A stretch of DNA of 64,000 bases from Cristatella mucedo (GCA_009760855.2 WPIO01000032.1:3605001-3669000), one strand, 5' to 3'. Shown: positions 23,201-38,200, counted from the stretch's first letter. Notes: generated by a model from the sequence alone, not told the origin. A program made the numbers and translations.

Positions 23201-26200
23201 GTTGCTCTAACGAATCTCAAATTTATTGGAGACCGTGCTTCAAGTTCATATGCTCACAACGTCCAGAAGTCAGTCACTGCCGACTGAAGTCAAGACTGAT
23301 CCACTGACTTGATATTAATAAAGAAGCTAGGAGCCTGTTTCTCACAGCATTTACTTGGTGCTTGTGAATTGTCCTTTACGTGCTAATGTGTGGTGACGCT
23401 GTGGACGTAATCCAATGGGAATTGGCAGTATTTCTTACTAGCATGCGGTTAAAGTACCCAGAAAGAGATTGTGTTCTCTTTGGGTTGTATGTAGGTGTCT
23501 TATTATTATTATTAATATTGTATTACTATTATGCCCAGCATATATCTGTTGTGAAAAACATCCAGCTTCTTCACACCTGTTAAAAAAGTATTGCTGATAA
23601 GGGTAAGTCTTGTAGGTTTAAGTATCTTATGCGAATGACAATGTGAAGGCTTTGCTATCAGTTTTGAAGTATTGACGGCCATGCAGTGTCTGCACTTGTG
23701 ACCGTTGTAGCAGCTCTGCTCCTAGATGTTATATGTTAGTTCACGTTAGTGAGTTAATGTTGGCCGATGCTGACAACCACTTAACAAGTGATGTAAACTG
23801 CACACAGTCAGTCGACCTGTTGAACTTTCATCCTCCTTGCAACTTAGTGGGATGGGGGACCAGCGATTGGCCGATCCTCTCGTGACAAAACGTCGTGTTT
23901 AAGTGATCTGTAGATTTATCTCACTTTAATGATCTAGAAGCAGCGAGTATGTGTCTGATCTCATTCGCTTGGGCCCCTCGAAGTCTCGGTTGAGCAAGAG
24001 CACCAGTAGCCGCTTTCCGAGGCGATGGCAGGCGATGCCTCCTTTCTGTATCGAGTGTTGCAGCTGCGACAGGTTGATTGTCAGCCAGTGGCTGGATGCT
24101 TCTCCTCAGCTGACGTCTGTGACGTAAAGGGCGTGTGAGACAGCAGCAGCCAGTGGCTGCTATGGTGCTTGGAATGTGACCCAGGGCAACTGGCTGAGCC
24201 CCGGCCAAGCATAAGAGTCTCGTGTCGGCTAGGCAGCCATCCGGTTTTCCATTATTAAATTGACCCTTGGCAGATCACCGAACTTAAGACATCCAGCCAG
24301 CCGACAGGGGTGCATAATTGAGTGGGCAGAGTGTGACAGCTGGCCTGGCCTGCCACGAGTAATTACTCCCGTATTTGATAGTGACGGTTTGTCGTGCCAG
24401 GCTGCCCGTCGGTCTGGGTTATTCGACATTCCTTGAGTGGTGGCTCCTAGTCTTGTACAACTGACTGTATCTATTTGGTTAATCGTCTGCTGTTTCATCA
24501 ATCCGTTTTGCACAGCAGAGCACTTCTTTCTGCCTGCCTCGTGCTCTGGAACCAGCGACTTGACCTGAGGCAATGCAAGCTGATTGCACCTGCCGACTTG
24601 TTAGATGCAGTTCGAAGATTTACATATGCTGCAGCCGGCTCTGGCTTAAGCTTGGCAGACTCCCAGCGTTGTCACGCAGTATTTGTCAATTAGTTGATGC
24701 TGTGATGCCTTCAGGGAGATGCTGCTACCCCACTGTCCTCGGTTGCTGCTCCAGTGTGCCTTTGTCACTAGTCCTGTTGTGAGCTAAGGCTGTGTTAGCA
24801 CCTGACCACCTGCCTCAGAAAGAGTGGTCAAAGCTAGCACTGACAGGTAGCTCAAGGAGTCCTTGGGATATCCCAAGGACTCCTTGAGCTTACCCGAGAA
24901 GGGCCCGACATTCAGAGCTTACCCAAACCTACCAAGTCTGTGAGTCTGAAAGTGAGTCTGAAATGGTATGCTGGGTGGCAATCTGACTGGCAAACACGCC
25001 CCTCAGATCTATCCCACAGTGAGGATAGGCTAGGTCCGGCTTATGAAGTCATGTCTCTTTTGTCAATGAGCATTTATTTCCTCTACCTTTGTGAATCCTT
25101 GGGTTGACTTCGAGGTTTATTTTACACACAGGGACAGTAGACTCATGTCAGCCGTGGCTAGCCCAGCAAAGCAACGGCTGTTTTCCATGGCTGTTGCTGC
25201 TGTGTTTTGATTTATTGCCACTTGGTGAGGTACCAAGATTTATGATTAGTTGCTATCTCATTGGTAGCGAAAAACTTTTAAACTTGCAGCTGTGTGATCG
25301 AAGGCTGGATGGAAGATGCCTTGAGATCATGGTATTGCCTGCCCAGTCGACCACTGTCCAGCTGCCAGCTGGGTCAGCCCCATTACTTTGGTTTCTGTCA
25401 CACCACCAGCAACTGCTATGCCAGCAGAATCCGTGACAGGGTAGCTTTGCCTGGCATGTTAGTGCATACTAGTGAATGTGCTTGCCAAGACTGTGTACCT
25501 CCTGCTGATCTGATTGCCAAGCACAATCTAGGCTTTCACTTCTATGCGGATGACACTCAGTTGTACCTTTGCTTTGATCCCTCCCAGCCTTCGAGCACCT
25601 CAAATTCTCTCAACTCACTTGCTGCATGTATTGATGACATCCGCACATGGATGGCAGCAAATTTTCTAAAACTAAATGACGATAAAACCAACTTACTAGT
25701 TATGGGCAAACCCAGTGTGATTCACAAATTGGAAGGGCTGAAACTCAAAATGGGCTCTGCCAGCATATCTTCAGTTGAATCAGCTCAAAATCTAGGTGTC
25801 ATATTCCAAAGCGACCTCTCGTTAGGCGACCATATCAGCTTCACAGTCAAATCTGCCTATTTTCAGCTTCATAACATTGCTAAAATTTGAGCTTGTTTAG
25901 ATAAGGATACCACATCTAAGTTGGTCCATGCATTCGTGACATCCCGTCTCGACTTCTGCAACTCACTGCTCGCTGGCCTACTGGCATGTGAGATCATGCG
26001 ATTGCAGCTGGTGCAAAACTCTGCAGCTAGGCTTGTCTGTCGTGAGTGTCGCAGTTGCCACATTACTCCACTTCTCGCCGACCTGCACTGGCTACCAGTC
26101 AAGCAACGGATTGACTTCAAGGTTTTTGTCGCTCACTTTTAGGTCACTTCATTCTTTGGCTCCAGCCTATATCTCAGATATACTCCCCCATCAGGCCAAG

Positions 26201-29200
26201 CATCGTACCACCTGCTTTTCGGAATCCAACAGTCTACGAATACCCTGCACAAACCTGAAATTCTTTGGAGACCGTGCATTTAGTTCGTATGCTCCCAAAG
26301 CCTGGAACTCCCTCCCGACCTGTGTCAGAACATCCCCTGACCTGACCACATTTAAAAAGAATTTAGGACATCATTTAATGGGTCCCTGTGATTCGTCCTT
26401 GATGTGCTTATGCGTGCTGACACTGTGCATGCTGCCACTAACCACATTTGCATGCTGACCCTGTGCATGTCACCCCTAACCATGTTATTCATTTTATTTG
26501 TTTATCAAGCATGATTTTACTCACCATTCAATTGCATTTCCCTTTGCAGCAAATGTATTTACTCACCATTCAATTGCATTTCTCTTTGTAGCAAATGTAA
26601 AGCGCATAGAGAGAGATTAAGTTCTCTGAGGGCGCTTTATCAAGTGCATTATTATTATTATTATTACTATATTTGTACAATGTCTACCTAAGAATGTCCT
26701 TGTTCTTGGCTGATGGCCATATTGTCACGAGGTTGCCACTACTAGTCAGCTCTTATCTGACATCATACCATGTAACATTAATTGTTTATGCTCGAAAATG
26801 TACTATTCTGCCATCGGCTAATGGCCTGTATGCACGAGCTCTACATGTAAGACTGTAAACTTTTCAAGCGTATTCCCTTCTGGCTGTGTCTAGAATGTTG
26901 CACCTGGTTATGGTGATGGATTGTGCTGCTTGTGGCCATCGTCCGTGATGTAGGAGCCCGCAGAATCTTTAGCAAGTAGAATGAAACAGCCACTATTATT
27001 TTTATTGATATCACAGAACAGGGTATATGATTGTAAACCATCAAGGGCTGTCTGCTGCCACTAGAAACCAACGACGATCGACGAAAATGAAAAACGTACC
27101 AGGTTAAGGCAATTGCTTGTCCATCTGAACGTTCTCGTTCAGGGTTGTTTCCCTGAATGTGCAGATGCAGCTCCGGACATGGCCGAGCTCGGACGGCGCA
27201 CTGAAAGTGCTTGCTGCTCACCCGCTGTGCTTGCTCACCTGCTATGAGGACTTTACTATCGCTTAATCCTGCTCATAACAAACCATAAATGTTTTGAAAC
27301 TCATTTGATTTTCGACTGCCGTGTCGAGTAAGACAGCGACATTGTTTTATGCCTAAACTGTATGGCTAGTTTGCCAAGTTTCTTTAGTTTGGAATGAAAG
27401 TGACAAATGTTCAGTTGTGCATGTCAAACGACTTAGGACTATTTACAGATGATGCTGTGCATATGCAAATTTCTCCATAGTGACTAAATCATCGTGTAAC
27501 TCCCACCCAAAGATATCTCATTGTCATTCTTGTAATCGGCTGGCTTTTATGACTTAATTATATTTAATGTCACGACTGACTTTCTCGCTGTATTAATCTA
27601 AATGTGTTCCTTTCTTCGTTCCCCTTCATTCCTTTTTCTTTTTCCTTCGGCTCCTGGTGCTCTATATGCAACGTAAAGCAACAGCACAGCACACAAATAT
27701 GCTTTTCTAAACCTCGATTTTTTTTAGAGATGCCATCGTCAAATCGCATGGTCAATGGTTGCCTTCGTCAGTGCTTTATGCACGACATATTATTTCATCT
27801 GTTAGATGTTTCGGTATTATAGTGAAGATATCCACTTGAAGTGTGTCTTCTTGGACTTACCTGTCCATTCGTTTTTTCAGTCTGGGCGTGCGAGAGTGAT
27901 GCATGCGATTTTATTTAAAAAAATATGATGGGTCTGCTCGATCTTTGATATACAGAGGTAGCTTCAAGTGATGTGCAGCTATTTTCATGCTTTCAGGTGG
28001 TTTTGTCACGTAGATGACGATAATTATTTGAACGTCCACAATCTGGTGTCACTGTTGTGGAACTACAGCCACGAAGAACAATGGTACCTAGGCAAATCTA
28101 GCCTGGGCCACGCACTGCAGATCATGGATCCCATTGAAAAGGTGATCATTGAAACAAATGCAATGGGGCGATTTGTCATCACGGATGATGCATATGAATG
28201 TGATATTTCTGCTTTCATTCGCTCTTTGTCAGCCTAAGCTTTAGAGCTTCCCATTTTATGCTAAGGCACAGTCATACATTTTTCAATGAACGGCTGAACT
28301 TGTAAGATGGTGCCTCATGGCTTTAAAATCATTGAGCTGAACAAGGGCTGACCCCTTGTGGGGCATGTTAATGGCATAAGGGTCTGCAGCCCGTCCGTCA
28401 CCTACTCCCTGCCAAGTCGTTGATGCCAAGTGATGACGTCCACTTGCTAGGGCCTGCCTGCTTTGCCAAGCACTCTGGGTCTTGCATGACTCTTTTAGAT
28501 ACGAATCTTTTGCTACTTTTCCATACCTTTTGCCTTTTCCCAATTGTTGGAACTCAAGCTTCTGTGTGTCTGACCTTGGCAGTGGCAGCAGTTAGATTAG
28601 TTAATGTTACTGCCGGTCGGTCTGCTAACCTGGAGGAAAGGAACCCAATAAAAATCTACCTTGTGCTGTAGTTGTGCATGAATCTGCCAAGTGATCGACT
28701 GTGCCTGACCTGAATGACGATAGTGGGAAATTCCATCCACCCAGGTGATTGTGCTGTATACCGATGCAGAATGATTCGTTCTAAAGTGCATCCTCTAAGC
28801 TCTCAAGTTGTGCTGTCACTGCCTTGGTAATGAGGCTTTAGCAGTAGCATTGCCGACGTCTGGTTGATCATCTAGGATTGTGTTATGTTTCAGGACCACA
28901 ACGTTGCCCTTTGGTTTGCCACCGGTGGAGCAGGTTTTTGCCTGAGCCAGGGCCTTGCTAGACGCATCAAACCGTATGTCGAGTAAGTGCTGCAGCCTGT
29001 GCAGTTGACTGTCGTAGTAGATACCTTGCACATTCCCCAGTGCTGAAGCCCAGCCTTCAAAATCCGTTTGCTTGCCTTGTTGACTGCACACCGATCTGTC
29101 GATGAAGTTGCCGACTGAGTGCCTTGGCTTTGTAGGAATCAGCGCTTCTCCTACTGGTCTGACATGATCCACTTGCCTGATGACTGCACACTTGGATATA

Positions 29201-32200
29201 TAGTGTGTGAGTACACAGAAAAATACTAACCGTCCTCATATATCATGCATTACCGTGTAGATAGCGTTTGCTGTGGACCTTACATTCCTCGGTTGGGTCG
29301 TTTGAGCCGCGGCTATGGTAGAAATGCTATTCTTGTGAGCAGCTATTAGTCGGGAGTTGCATTCCGTGGTTCCTTCGATATTTGACCATTCGTGTAGCAG
29401 GCTGCAATGCAGACATACGAAAGTAGTGTGAGCCGTGATTGCACATTAGGTAAGGCGGTTGCTTTTCGGCCCCGATGTCGTGGTTTCGAATCCTGCAATA
29501 GGTGATTCTTTATCGTGGCTGCAAGTGGTGATGAGGATAGCCGTAATGGCTCGTCTGTCGCTATACAAAAGAGGCTGTTAGATCAGCTAGTATTTTTTGA
29601 TTGATTTCTTCATCTTCATCATTTGTAACTCCACGAAGCCTCGAAGACGTGGGTGGTTTGCTGGATAGTTTTCTGCAGCACACTCAATGCCTCGGCAGCT
29701 TTTGGTGCACATAAGCTAGCGAGCTGAGTCCATTTCATTTAGCAAAAAGGTGCAAAACATGGCTGAGTCAGGAGCGCAGTCGACGACGTGAGTAGCTTCG
29801 AAGAAGTCATGCAGGACGGCTGTAAAAGAAGTGCTGGAGTTAGACTAGACAGGAGGACAAATAGTGTCATGTGTGCAAGAAGTGATTGAACTGTCATACG
29901 GTGGGTTTTTTTAGTATCAGCTAGTTACTGAACGATGCACTGACGATAATGAGAATGCTCAGGTAAGCAGCTCACCGTGGCATGCCAGCTCAATCATGGC
30001 AGATCAAGAAATCAATGCCCTGTACCAAGGTCATATGATCAGCTCATGGGGTGGGGGGAGGTGTTGGCTCAGTCGACTCGGACAAGGTCACCAGGAAACC
30101 TTTTGGTATAAACAGCAGTCCTGCCTTGTTAATCAGAGGCTCAGTTACACCTCATTCTGCATTCCATTATCTGGTGCCGTTGCTCTTTGCCCCGGTAGCA
30201 TGCCTACCTTTTGGCTAGTGACTTCGTCAGCTGAGAGGTTGCCTGCCTCAGACCCGGGCTTGCATTCGGGTTCTCTCACTTACCCCTACCTTCGAGCAGT
30301 CTACCCCTGATCGATGCAAATTTGGTATCGATTTTGTGCCTTCACTTAGTGTATCGACTGCTTAATGCCTTCTCTGCTTATGAAATATATATAAAAAATA
30401 TAATTCGTTTGTATAGCCCCCTAAGAGAGCTTCAAATCTCTATTCAGGTGCTTCACATATGCCTCGGGGCTCGAGCTCACGACCTCAGCCAGGCCTTGGT
30501 CGGGGTGAGCACCTTAACGTTGGTTGTATATAATTGGCACCATTCTCTGTTCTCATGACAAGAAATTGGAGCATACACATGTGATCAGCGTTTGGTTTTT
30601 CCTAGCATGAAATCACTTTGATGTCTCACTGCAACAAGACTGCTTAATTTCCTTATTGTATTGCAGATTATTCTTGATCTAGCTTTTGATGGATGGCAGG
30701 TTGGTCTCACCAAACAAAGTTTAAAGAATTGGCATCGGTTAAATGCAGCAACAGTTGTACAAAAGCAAAGGAATACGTATGCATGCATTCTTAGTGTGTG
30801 GCAGCTGCATGGTGTAGGTGCAAGGTCAGTAGGTTGTTGTGCCGGTCCTAGATTATCAGAAGTATGCAATGTCAGGATTTGAAGTATGCTCTAGTGGAGT
30901 GCCGTTTTATCAAACGCATACTTTAGGCTTATTAATTGGAAGTATTCTTTTAAGTAAGATGAGGTAGTCTATTTTGATTACCGAGCGAGTGTACTTGAAT
31001 GGAAATAGCTAAGAGGGGTCACCGAACACCATTAATTGGCTGAGATTGGCTGGCTAGAGGTGTGCTAATTACTGCCCATCCCCCAGTGGACCAAATACGT
31101 GACATGTTCAGTCGGCGAAGGAAGGCACTGTATCATTTGTGCTATGCTGGTTTGGCCCAGTGATTAAGGTGCTCGCCCCAACCAAGGTCAAGGTGAATTT
31201 ATTTGATGGCCGAGATTGTGGGCTCAGGCCCTATGTGAAGTGCCGTAATAGAGATTAATTTCTCTTAGGGTGCTATACAAATGAATTTTATTCATATACT
31301 TTTTATTCGTCTGTGCCTCAAATGAAGCTTGGGTGAAATCCGTGGATCGCCTTGTTAAGCTGAACTCTCTCTCTGAACAGCCCAGGGGTAAGGTGCTGGC
31401 CTTGCCGACCGAGGTCGTGGGCTCGAGCTTTGCGGTATGTGTAAAGCGCCTGGATAGAGATTAAGTTCTCTACAGGGTGCTATGCAAATGAATTATACAT
31501 TATATTTAATGGTGTGATCCTCGGATAGCTCGGTATGCATCCATACGACTTTGAACTTGAGGCCAGATCGAAATTCGTCCTCTGACCCTCTGGTTCTGCT
31601 TTCTCCTCTTTAGGCCCGGTTCCTTTCAGTATTTAGATTTATCCACGGGACTTTTTTTTTCTTTCCCCTGTACTCAGCTGGCTGTGCTTGTAGAAAATGT
31701 TTACTTTGCGCCGACGCTTGTGGAATGTAAGTAAGGTTCATACTGAATAGCAAATAAGTAAGTGTATTACCACAAGACAAGCAAGGCAACTCATAACAGG
31801 CAGAGCCCTCCCAGCAATGCTGACAGGTCACGATGGGTTCACGTTCGGTAGCTCAATGTCCCCTAGCACCTTCGAGTCTCTTCTTTTCCAAAAGCGGTTT
31901 CCAGATCTCGTCAGCATAATCCCGTATGGTCCACATAGGCCGTGACTGCTAACCACAAAGTGCAGAAAGGAAGCCTGGCTGTGGTGGGTAGTCTACTTTC
32001 AAGCCTCCTACAGCTGGGTTGGCTTAATTTGGTTTTGCATTGCTATAGTTTCCTTCATTCGGCAGGGTTGTCACTTATGTTCCCTCTTTACCCTCAGGGG
32101 AGGTGGCAGCAAAGGCTTTTCATGCTCGGCTCGAGAGAGTTTGCCTAGATGGGGCAGACTAATCTCTGATCTCGGCAGCCGTGGAAAGGATCACTAGCAT

Positions 32201-35200
32201 GAACCACAACCGAATGCAGCTGCTAGATAATTCGGCCGACAAACTGATCCTGGTTGAGAGAAGGTGAAGGGGTCCTGCAAGCAAGCAAATGGCCAGTTTC
32301 GACGGTGACGGCTCTTCCAGCATCAGATTTTACACCTTCAGAATGTGTAACAATAAGGTTAACACTAGCACCTGCATCAAACTGGCTTCCTGTAGAGCCT
32401 ATAGTGCTAGTTAATATACCAGCCATCTGTGTCCTGCTGTTGCTGCTGCAGCTGACCTCGAAGCTCTATCGACGAAGCTGGATCAGACGGCTTAGCACAC
32501 TTGGACGTCAATGCCCCCCATTTTTCATCACTTGCATATATTTTTTTTTTAAGCCGTCCTTGCAGTTACAAGTTATTTTGGAAATACCTCAATGAATTGA
32601 CCACTGACGTTGTGTGCAATGTCACGGGCTATCATTTGATCGATGGAATGCGCATGCTCCTCTGCAAACCAAGGTTGGGACCCTCTCAGGAATGCTTTCT
32701 GAGAATAGTAGCTTTGCTAATTCTGATGGATCTCACTGAAGTGTTTGATGCCGCTGATCACTAAGCCTTCTTAAGCTCCTATCATCTAGCCTCTGCGCAA
32801 CTGGCACTGCACTGCAATGGATTTGATCCTATCCCTAGCTGAACTGGTGCACCAGTTTCAGCCTCCTCGTGCCTTAGGTTCTGTATGGATGATAAATTAG
32901 TTGCTCCATTCCTCCACTTAGAGATAGTTGGCAACATAAGCTTTTGCTCTGCAGGTCCTAGACTGTGGAACTCACTTCCACAAATCTTACGCAACGACTT
33001 CCATGCTAGTCACTACTTCAACTGCTCTCCTGACTCTGCTATGCTTCCCACTTTCTCTTTGTTGCATGAGATGAAGTCTGTTGGCTACCGAATGCTTACC
33101 AAAAGATGCTTAGGCTGTGAGTGAGCTATACAAAAGTCTCCTGAGTAACACCCACATAGTCTTTGTGGAATTACAGACAGAGGTACATTACACCTCATAG
33201 GGAGATTTCAGAATGTTGACAGCAACCGTCATCCGTTGAGCCTTTAAGTTATTGGGTAACACAGAGATCAGTTTTAGGTCCACTCTCTTCACAATTTAAA
33301 TTTTCTCTTTTGCCAATGGTATCTTGGCTTTCTTTTTTATGCAAATAATGCATCAGTACCTGTGCTTTGATCACCATCTGCATTCCAGCATGCCGAACTC
33401 TCTTAACTCACCCTGCCTTCTAGCAGTTCGATGTCTCTGAACTTTATTACAGCATGTATTGCTGACATTCACTTGTATGGCAGCAAACTTTCTCAAATTA
33501 AATGATGATAACACAATTTTCTAATTATGTGCAAACCGGGTGTCACTTGGAAATTGGAAAGCCTAATCCTCAAAAAGGGAGCTCAGCCAGCATATTTCCT
33601 GTTGCATCTGCATGCAATCTGATTGAGCTGTTCCAAAATGGTCTTTTACTGCATAACCACACAAACTCCCCAGTCAAGTCAGCTTGCTTTCAGCTGTGCA
33701 ACATCTAAAAGAATCGGCCTTGCTTCGATAAGGATAGTGACGAAAATCTGATCCGTTTAATCCGGGATATTTCATTTAAATTTCTGGAGTTCACTACTTG
33801 TTGCTCATCCTGCCTGAGCAAATAAGACACTTGCAGATGTGGAGTAAGTGCAAAACTCGGTGCAGCTAAGCTTTCTGCCGTGAGCATCCCACGTTTTTTA
33901 TTAAGCTGCTTCTCCCCACCTAGCTGCACCCACTCCACATCAAGAGAGAGTATGACAGCATGATTCTGTCGCTCACTTTAAATTCCCTTCATTTTTGGGC
34001 TCCAACCTACCTATTAGAACTACCCCTCCCCCACCAGGCTAGGCATTGTACTCGTGTACGTGCTGATGCTGTGCTTGTGATCACTAGCCAATCGACATGC
34101 ATCTCTTTACAGCACATGTCAAGTGCGTAGAAAGATTTAGTTCTCTTAGGTTGCTATGCAGATGCTATATTATTATTATCAGTAGCAATGATAGCAGAAC
34201 GTTTGCTCCTCTACTTGTTAGCTATATTCAATACCATCGATCACCAAATGCTGCTGGAGAGACTGCAACCAATAGTCGATTTTTTGGATAACTCTGGTGT
34301 GGTTTAAGTCGTACCAGTTGTAAATCGCTTCCAGGCTAGGTCCTCGCTTCTCTTTTGTTCTCCATATACCTTTACATTGAGTACCGTAGCAGCGTTATCA
34401 GCCTCCGTTTACCTCCTACCCGGGGCCTCTTTGGACCGTGCGCCTGCAGTCTCTTGATTTTGTTTGGACATTCTTGAAGGCAACAGCCGTTTTTCATTTC
34501 AGGTTCTAGCCTGAAGTGAGCTCACTTCCACAAGTATTGAATTACCTCATATTCGTCATCCTTCAATTCTGGCATTTCCCTTTATGCAATTTTCATGTCG
34601 TACATATGCCAGATGCATCCTCAAATGTACTGCTAATTCCACTACAGCTTATTCTCAATTTATTGCTAGATCCGTTGTGGCTATCACTCTTTCTCCGTTG
34701 CTTGAGAGATGAAAGCTATTAGCTGCCGATTGTGCACCAAAGCCGTGTAGGCTTTGAGCGTGCAATAGAAAACTCTCCAGCGTACTGTCTTCTTAGTCAC
34801 TGTGCCTGTGCTGTCTACACTCCCGAAATTCATAAAATTACATCATCTGTGACTCGCCATGGGTCTGCTGTCTTGCTTGTTGGGTGCCTTCACTGAGCTC
34901 TGAACTCTATCTAATACAGCTATAAGCAGAATAGTGCCATCGTGCCGTGTTCAGGAGTTGATGACTTACGTTCTCCTTATGGGGGAAGGGAGCTTCTTTA
35001 ATCACTGTCTATGGAGTGACTTCAAACATCCTGATGTCTCTGTGAGTCAGTATAAGCCACTCCTGGTAAACCGGGTATTGATGTGGTTAGAAATCACCAT
35101 TGATGCAGGTGCTCTGATCAGAAATCCCTGCCTGTAGTTTCAGCTTAACCTGGAAATAGTAAGTGAATGACGATCAGCTGTGGTTCGAAGTTAATTTTTA

Positions 35201-38200
35201 CACTTATCGAAATTTGTTTGCATGCTCACAGTATGGATGCTCTCACTATGAAACCAACTTCGTGGTCGGTGTTTGTGTATTGTGATTGATCGGTGGTTGT
35301 ATACCAAAAGGACAGAAGAATTACAAAAATTTGCAATATCAGTATGTGTTGACTCGGTTGCATTTCTGCCCGATACAAAATTCTGCCCGAATCCTTATGA
35401 CCTTCGCCACCCTTGGTACTCCGACATGTTTGGTAAGGTCACCGAGCACGTGCCTAAGGATTTATTGCAATCGACAGTCCACAGACCATCTGGATGTCGA
35501 TAATGGCAAATGGTCAATGTGCACCTCCAATACTCTTTTCCAGCTGTAATTGCCCACAGCCTTGGTTGACTTCACCCGAAGAATAATAAAGCCCTTATCG
35601 TAGATGTTCCTTTGATTTTCATTCAGATCGATTTGCTAACTTAACCGCTTGAACTGCTATTGCTCGCTGAGGCCATGGAGGCATATATGTAATTTCCAGC
35701 TGACACTGCTCGGTCGATTTGCGAAAATCCATTTACCTGCCCTTCGAATCCCAGCCAGCTTGGATTTCGAGATATGCTCGTCGGGTTTGGTGGGTGGAGA
35801 GCTGACAATCAACAAGCTGCTGATTGCTACTAATGGCAATAAGTGGCGTCTTGAACGTTGCTCCTGCACAGGCATTGCAGCTGTTATTACTATGGCATGC
35901 AGACTGCTTTGTGCTAAACCACAGCTGTCTTGAATGGCAAGCCCTGTTTTGCAGTCATGCTTGCATAGCTATGCTGTACGGATGCATGCAGACTAGCTTG
36001 CAGGATGCTATGCTGTGGGATGCATCACCTGAAAGCCGAGTCGAGCAGATGTTTTGCCTTGTAGAGCTGCCGTTTCCAGGCTATTCGCTTGTCATCTCTG
36101 CCTCACTTTTTTCTAGGTCACCTCGTTCAGCAGAAACTTACTGAGGTCCCCGGTCTACATTCTCATCTGGAGGGGCTGTGGTCATTAAATGACGACAACA
36201 TCGGCCAGCAGGTTTGTTAAATATCAAGCTGCTCGATGGAGAAACCTTGTGGAGAACCCCTCTTCCTGCGTGCTTTGCTTTCTATTCGAATAGCCGTGCT
36301 GAGTTGTCTGAGGTTGCCTAGTTGTACTGAATCTAAAACCTTGACTATATAGTTTGCCGTTGCATACTATTAGTGACACTCGTTGCTAATTCGTTGTTAA
36401 TAGTCTTCAAGGAACGCTGGTCGGCAGCCTTTCTCGACTGTCTACCGGTGAGCTTGATTCCGAGAACACGGTCAGCAACATTTCCCATAATGCATATATA
36501 CATATAGAAAGGGGGCCAGCAGGCCCTAGACCACGTTGGAGTAATCGAAAGTCTTCTTGCCTTCCTATGATTTTCTGCCCCTGGCAAAGTCGCTATCTGG
36601 CCCACTCCTTGGCTTAATCCCGACTACACTTACTTAAGTGACACATTGGAAACGCCAGGTTGCCGTAGCAAATAGACATGGACTGTGCAAGTGGAAGATA
36701 ATGGAAGGCTTTAATTTTTTTAACGTGGTTCTTAAAGGATTTTTCACTCAGTTGCTCACTGCATTCGTCAGAATTGGGGATGACTACCAATTTAGCTTTA
36801 TTAGCAAACCGGTGCAGCTTTTCTGGCTGTGCTGCATCCCTGTGATATGCATCCGTGTGGTCGCCACATGAGACCGGTACGTCGGTAGTTGCTTTCCACC
36901 TGTGCAGTCAGCTTGCCTGCCGGCCATGCTGTCAAGCTCAAGCTTGCCAATCCCTACGTCGTTCTAGCACACATGCCGTGCACATAAGCATGTGGCCACA
37001 CCGCAATTTATTAGACTCGTGCTACCCGTCGACTTTTGAAGGAATTAGGTGCTTGACTTTTGTGGCAGCCGTATTTCCTCTTGGGCTCGTAGGACACTGA
37101 ATACCGCAGTATAGTTCTTGAGTACCGATAGTTCTAAGATTGTAGGGTCAGATCAGAGGATCTTGCTCCTGAATCGATAAAAAATTATTGGTACAACAAT
37201 CGATCTTGTGCTTTGTACCGTCATCGTTCACTTGCTTCGATTAAGGGGGATTGTGAAGAAAATACTTGTACAATTTATCAAGTAGACTATCGAGTATTTG
37301 TTTAGGGTTCCTTTCAAAAGACAAACTTGTCAGAAATGGGATCGGAAGTTCTGACGACTTCCACATAAAAAAGAAAACTTTGTCAAACCCAGATATAAAA
37401 CGAAAGTAAAATATCTACGAATAACAAATTTACCGACCTCTGCATCATATGCGATTAGTATCCTTACTTGTTGAACCTTGATAGCTCGGGGTTCATGTGT
37501 GAAGCATGTAGAGGTGCATTGGTATGCCTTTAATACAGCTTCATTTTCAGTGTAGCTTGATGCCTTGTACATTCCATAACTTGGCTAGTACTTTACGTAT
37601 GTAAGTGAAATTTGAAATGTAAATTCAGCTTTGCTTATACCACTTCCTGCTATTTCTGATTTCGGTTAGATAGATTTTGCTGTACATATCCATGATTTCA
37701 GAAAATAGAGCTCCGGGAGTTTGATGACCTGTACAGCAAAATTGTTGCTTTGCTTTTCGGCTGCAGATCACATTTAGCTACGGATATTTTGAAGACAAAG
37801 AGAGGAGAAGAACGCCCAACGTGGTCTCGGTGGAGGGTGGCAGCAACTTTAATATAAGTGATGATCCCACTCGGTAGGTAGTATGCAAAGTCACTTGTGC
37901 ACTGTTTTAACTTCGGCTGGTAGGATGGTGCATCAATGTAGTTAAACATGGTGTTTGCCGGCCGATGGCCTCTGCTCGGTCACTCTTGCACTAGCTAGGA
38001 TTGCAACCTAGCAAATGCGTGTTTGACTCAGGAACCTGCTGAGCAAATCAATGTTAAGGCTGCAAATTTGATCTTGATCGCTCTAACATAACATATTGTT
38101 CGCAATCAACTTCATTGGAAGAAGCTGTGGTCCGTTGATAAACCGTAAGTTGTGACAGGTAACTATCTGCTTGCAACTTTTAGTTGTTTCCTCTTTGTGT

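Larger units (their letters stand above)
29610..32220. other. Fringe intron 7, 5' part
   Basis: Besides the three family A SINEs, I see no named feature. The good acceptor at about 32098 opens a short frame, considered and rejected as a Fringe exon. Confidence 0.5.

Noticed and set aside
32098-32179. A strong acceptor followed by an open frame [16 protein letters not shown] that looked like the missing Fringe LPDD exon
   Set aside because: The true exon with [11 protein letters not shown] was found at 29136-29206 in exact phase. The 32-kb candidate lacks the DD and T-GY residues and has a poor donor.
35273-35503. Frame with [20 protein letters not shown] as a gene or Fringe C-terminal exon
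   Set aside because: Lies before exon 8, lacks suitable phase, and another frame of the same bases resembles LINE codons.
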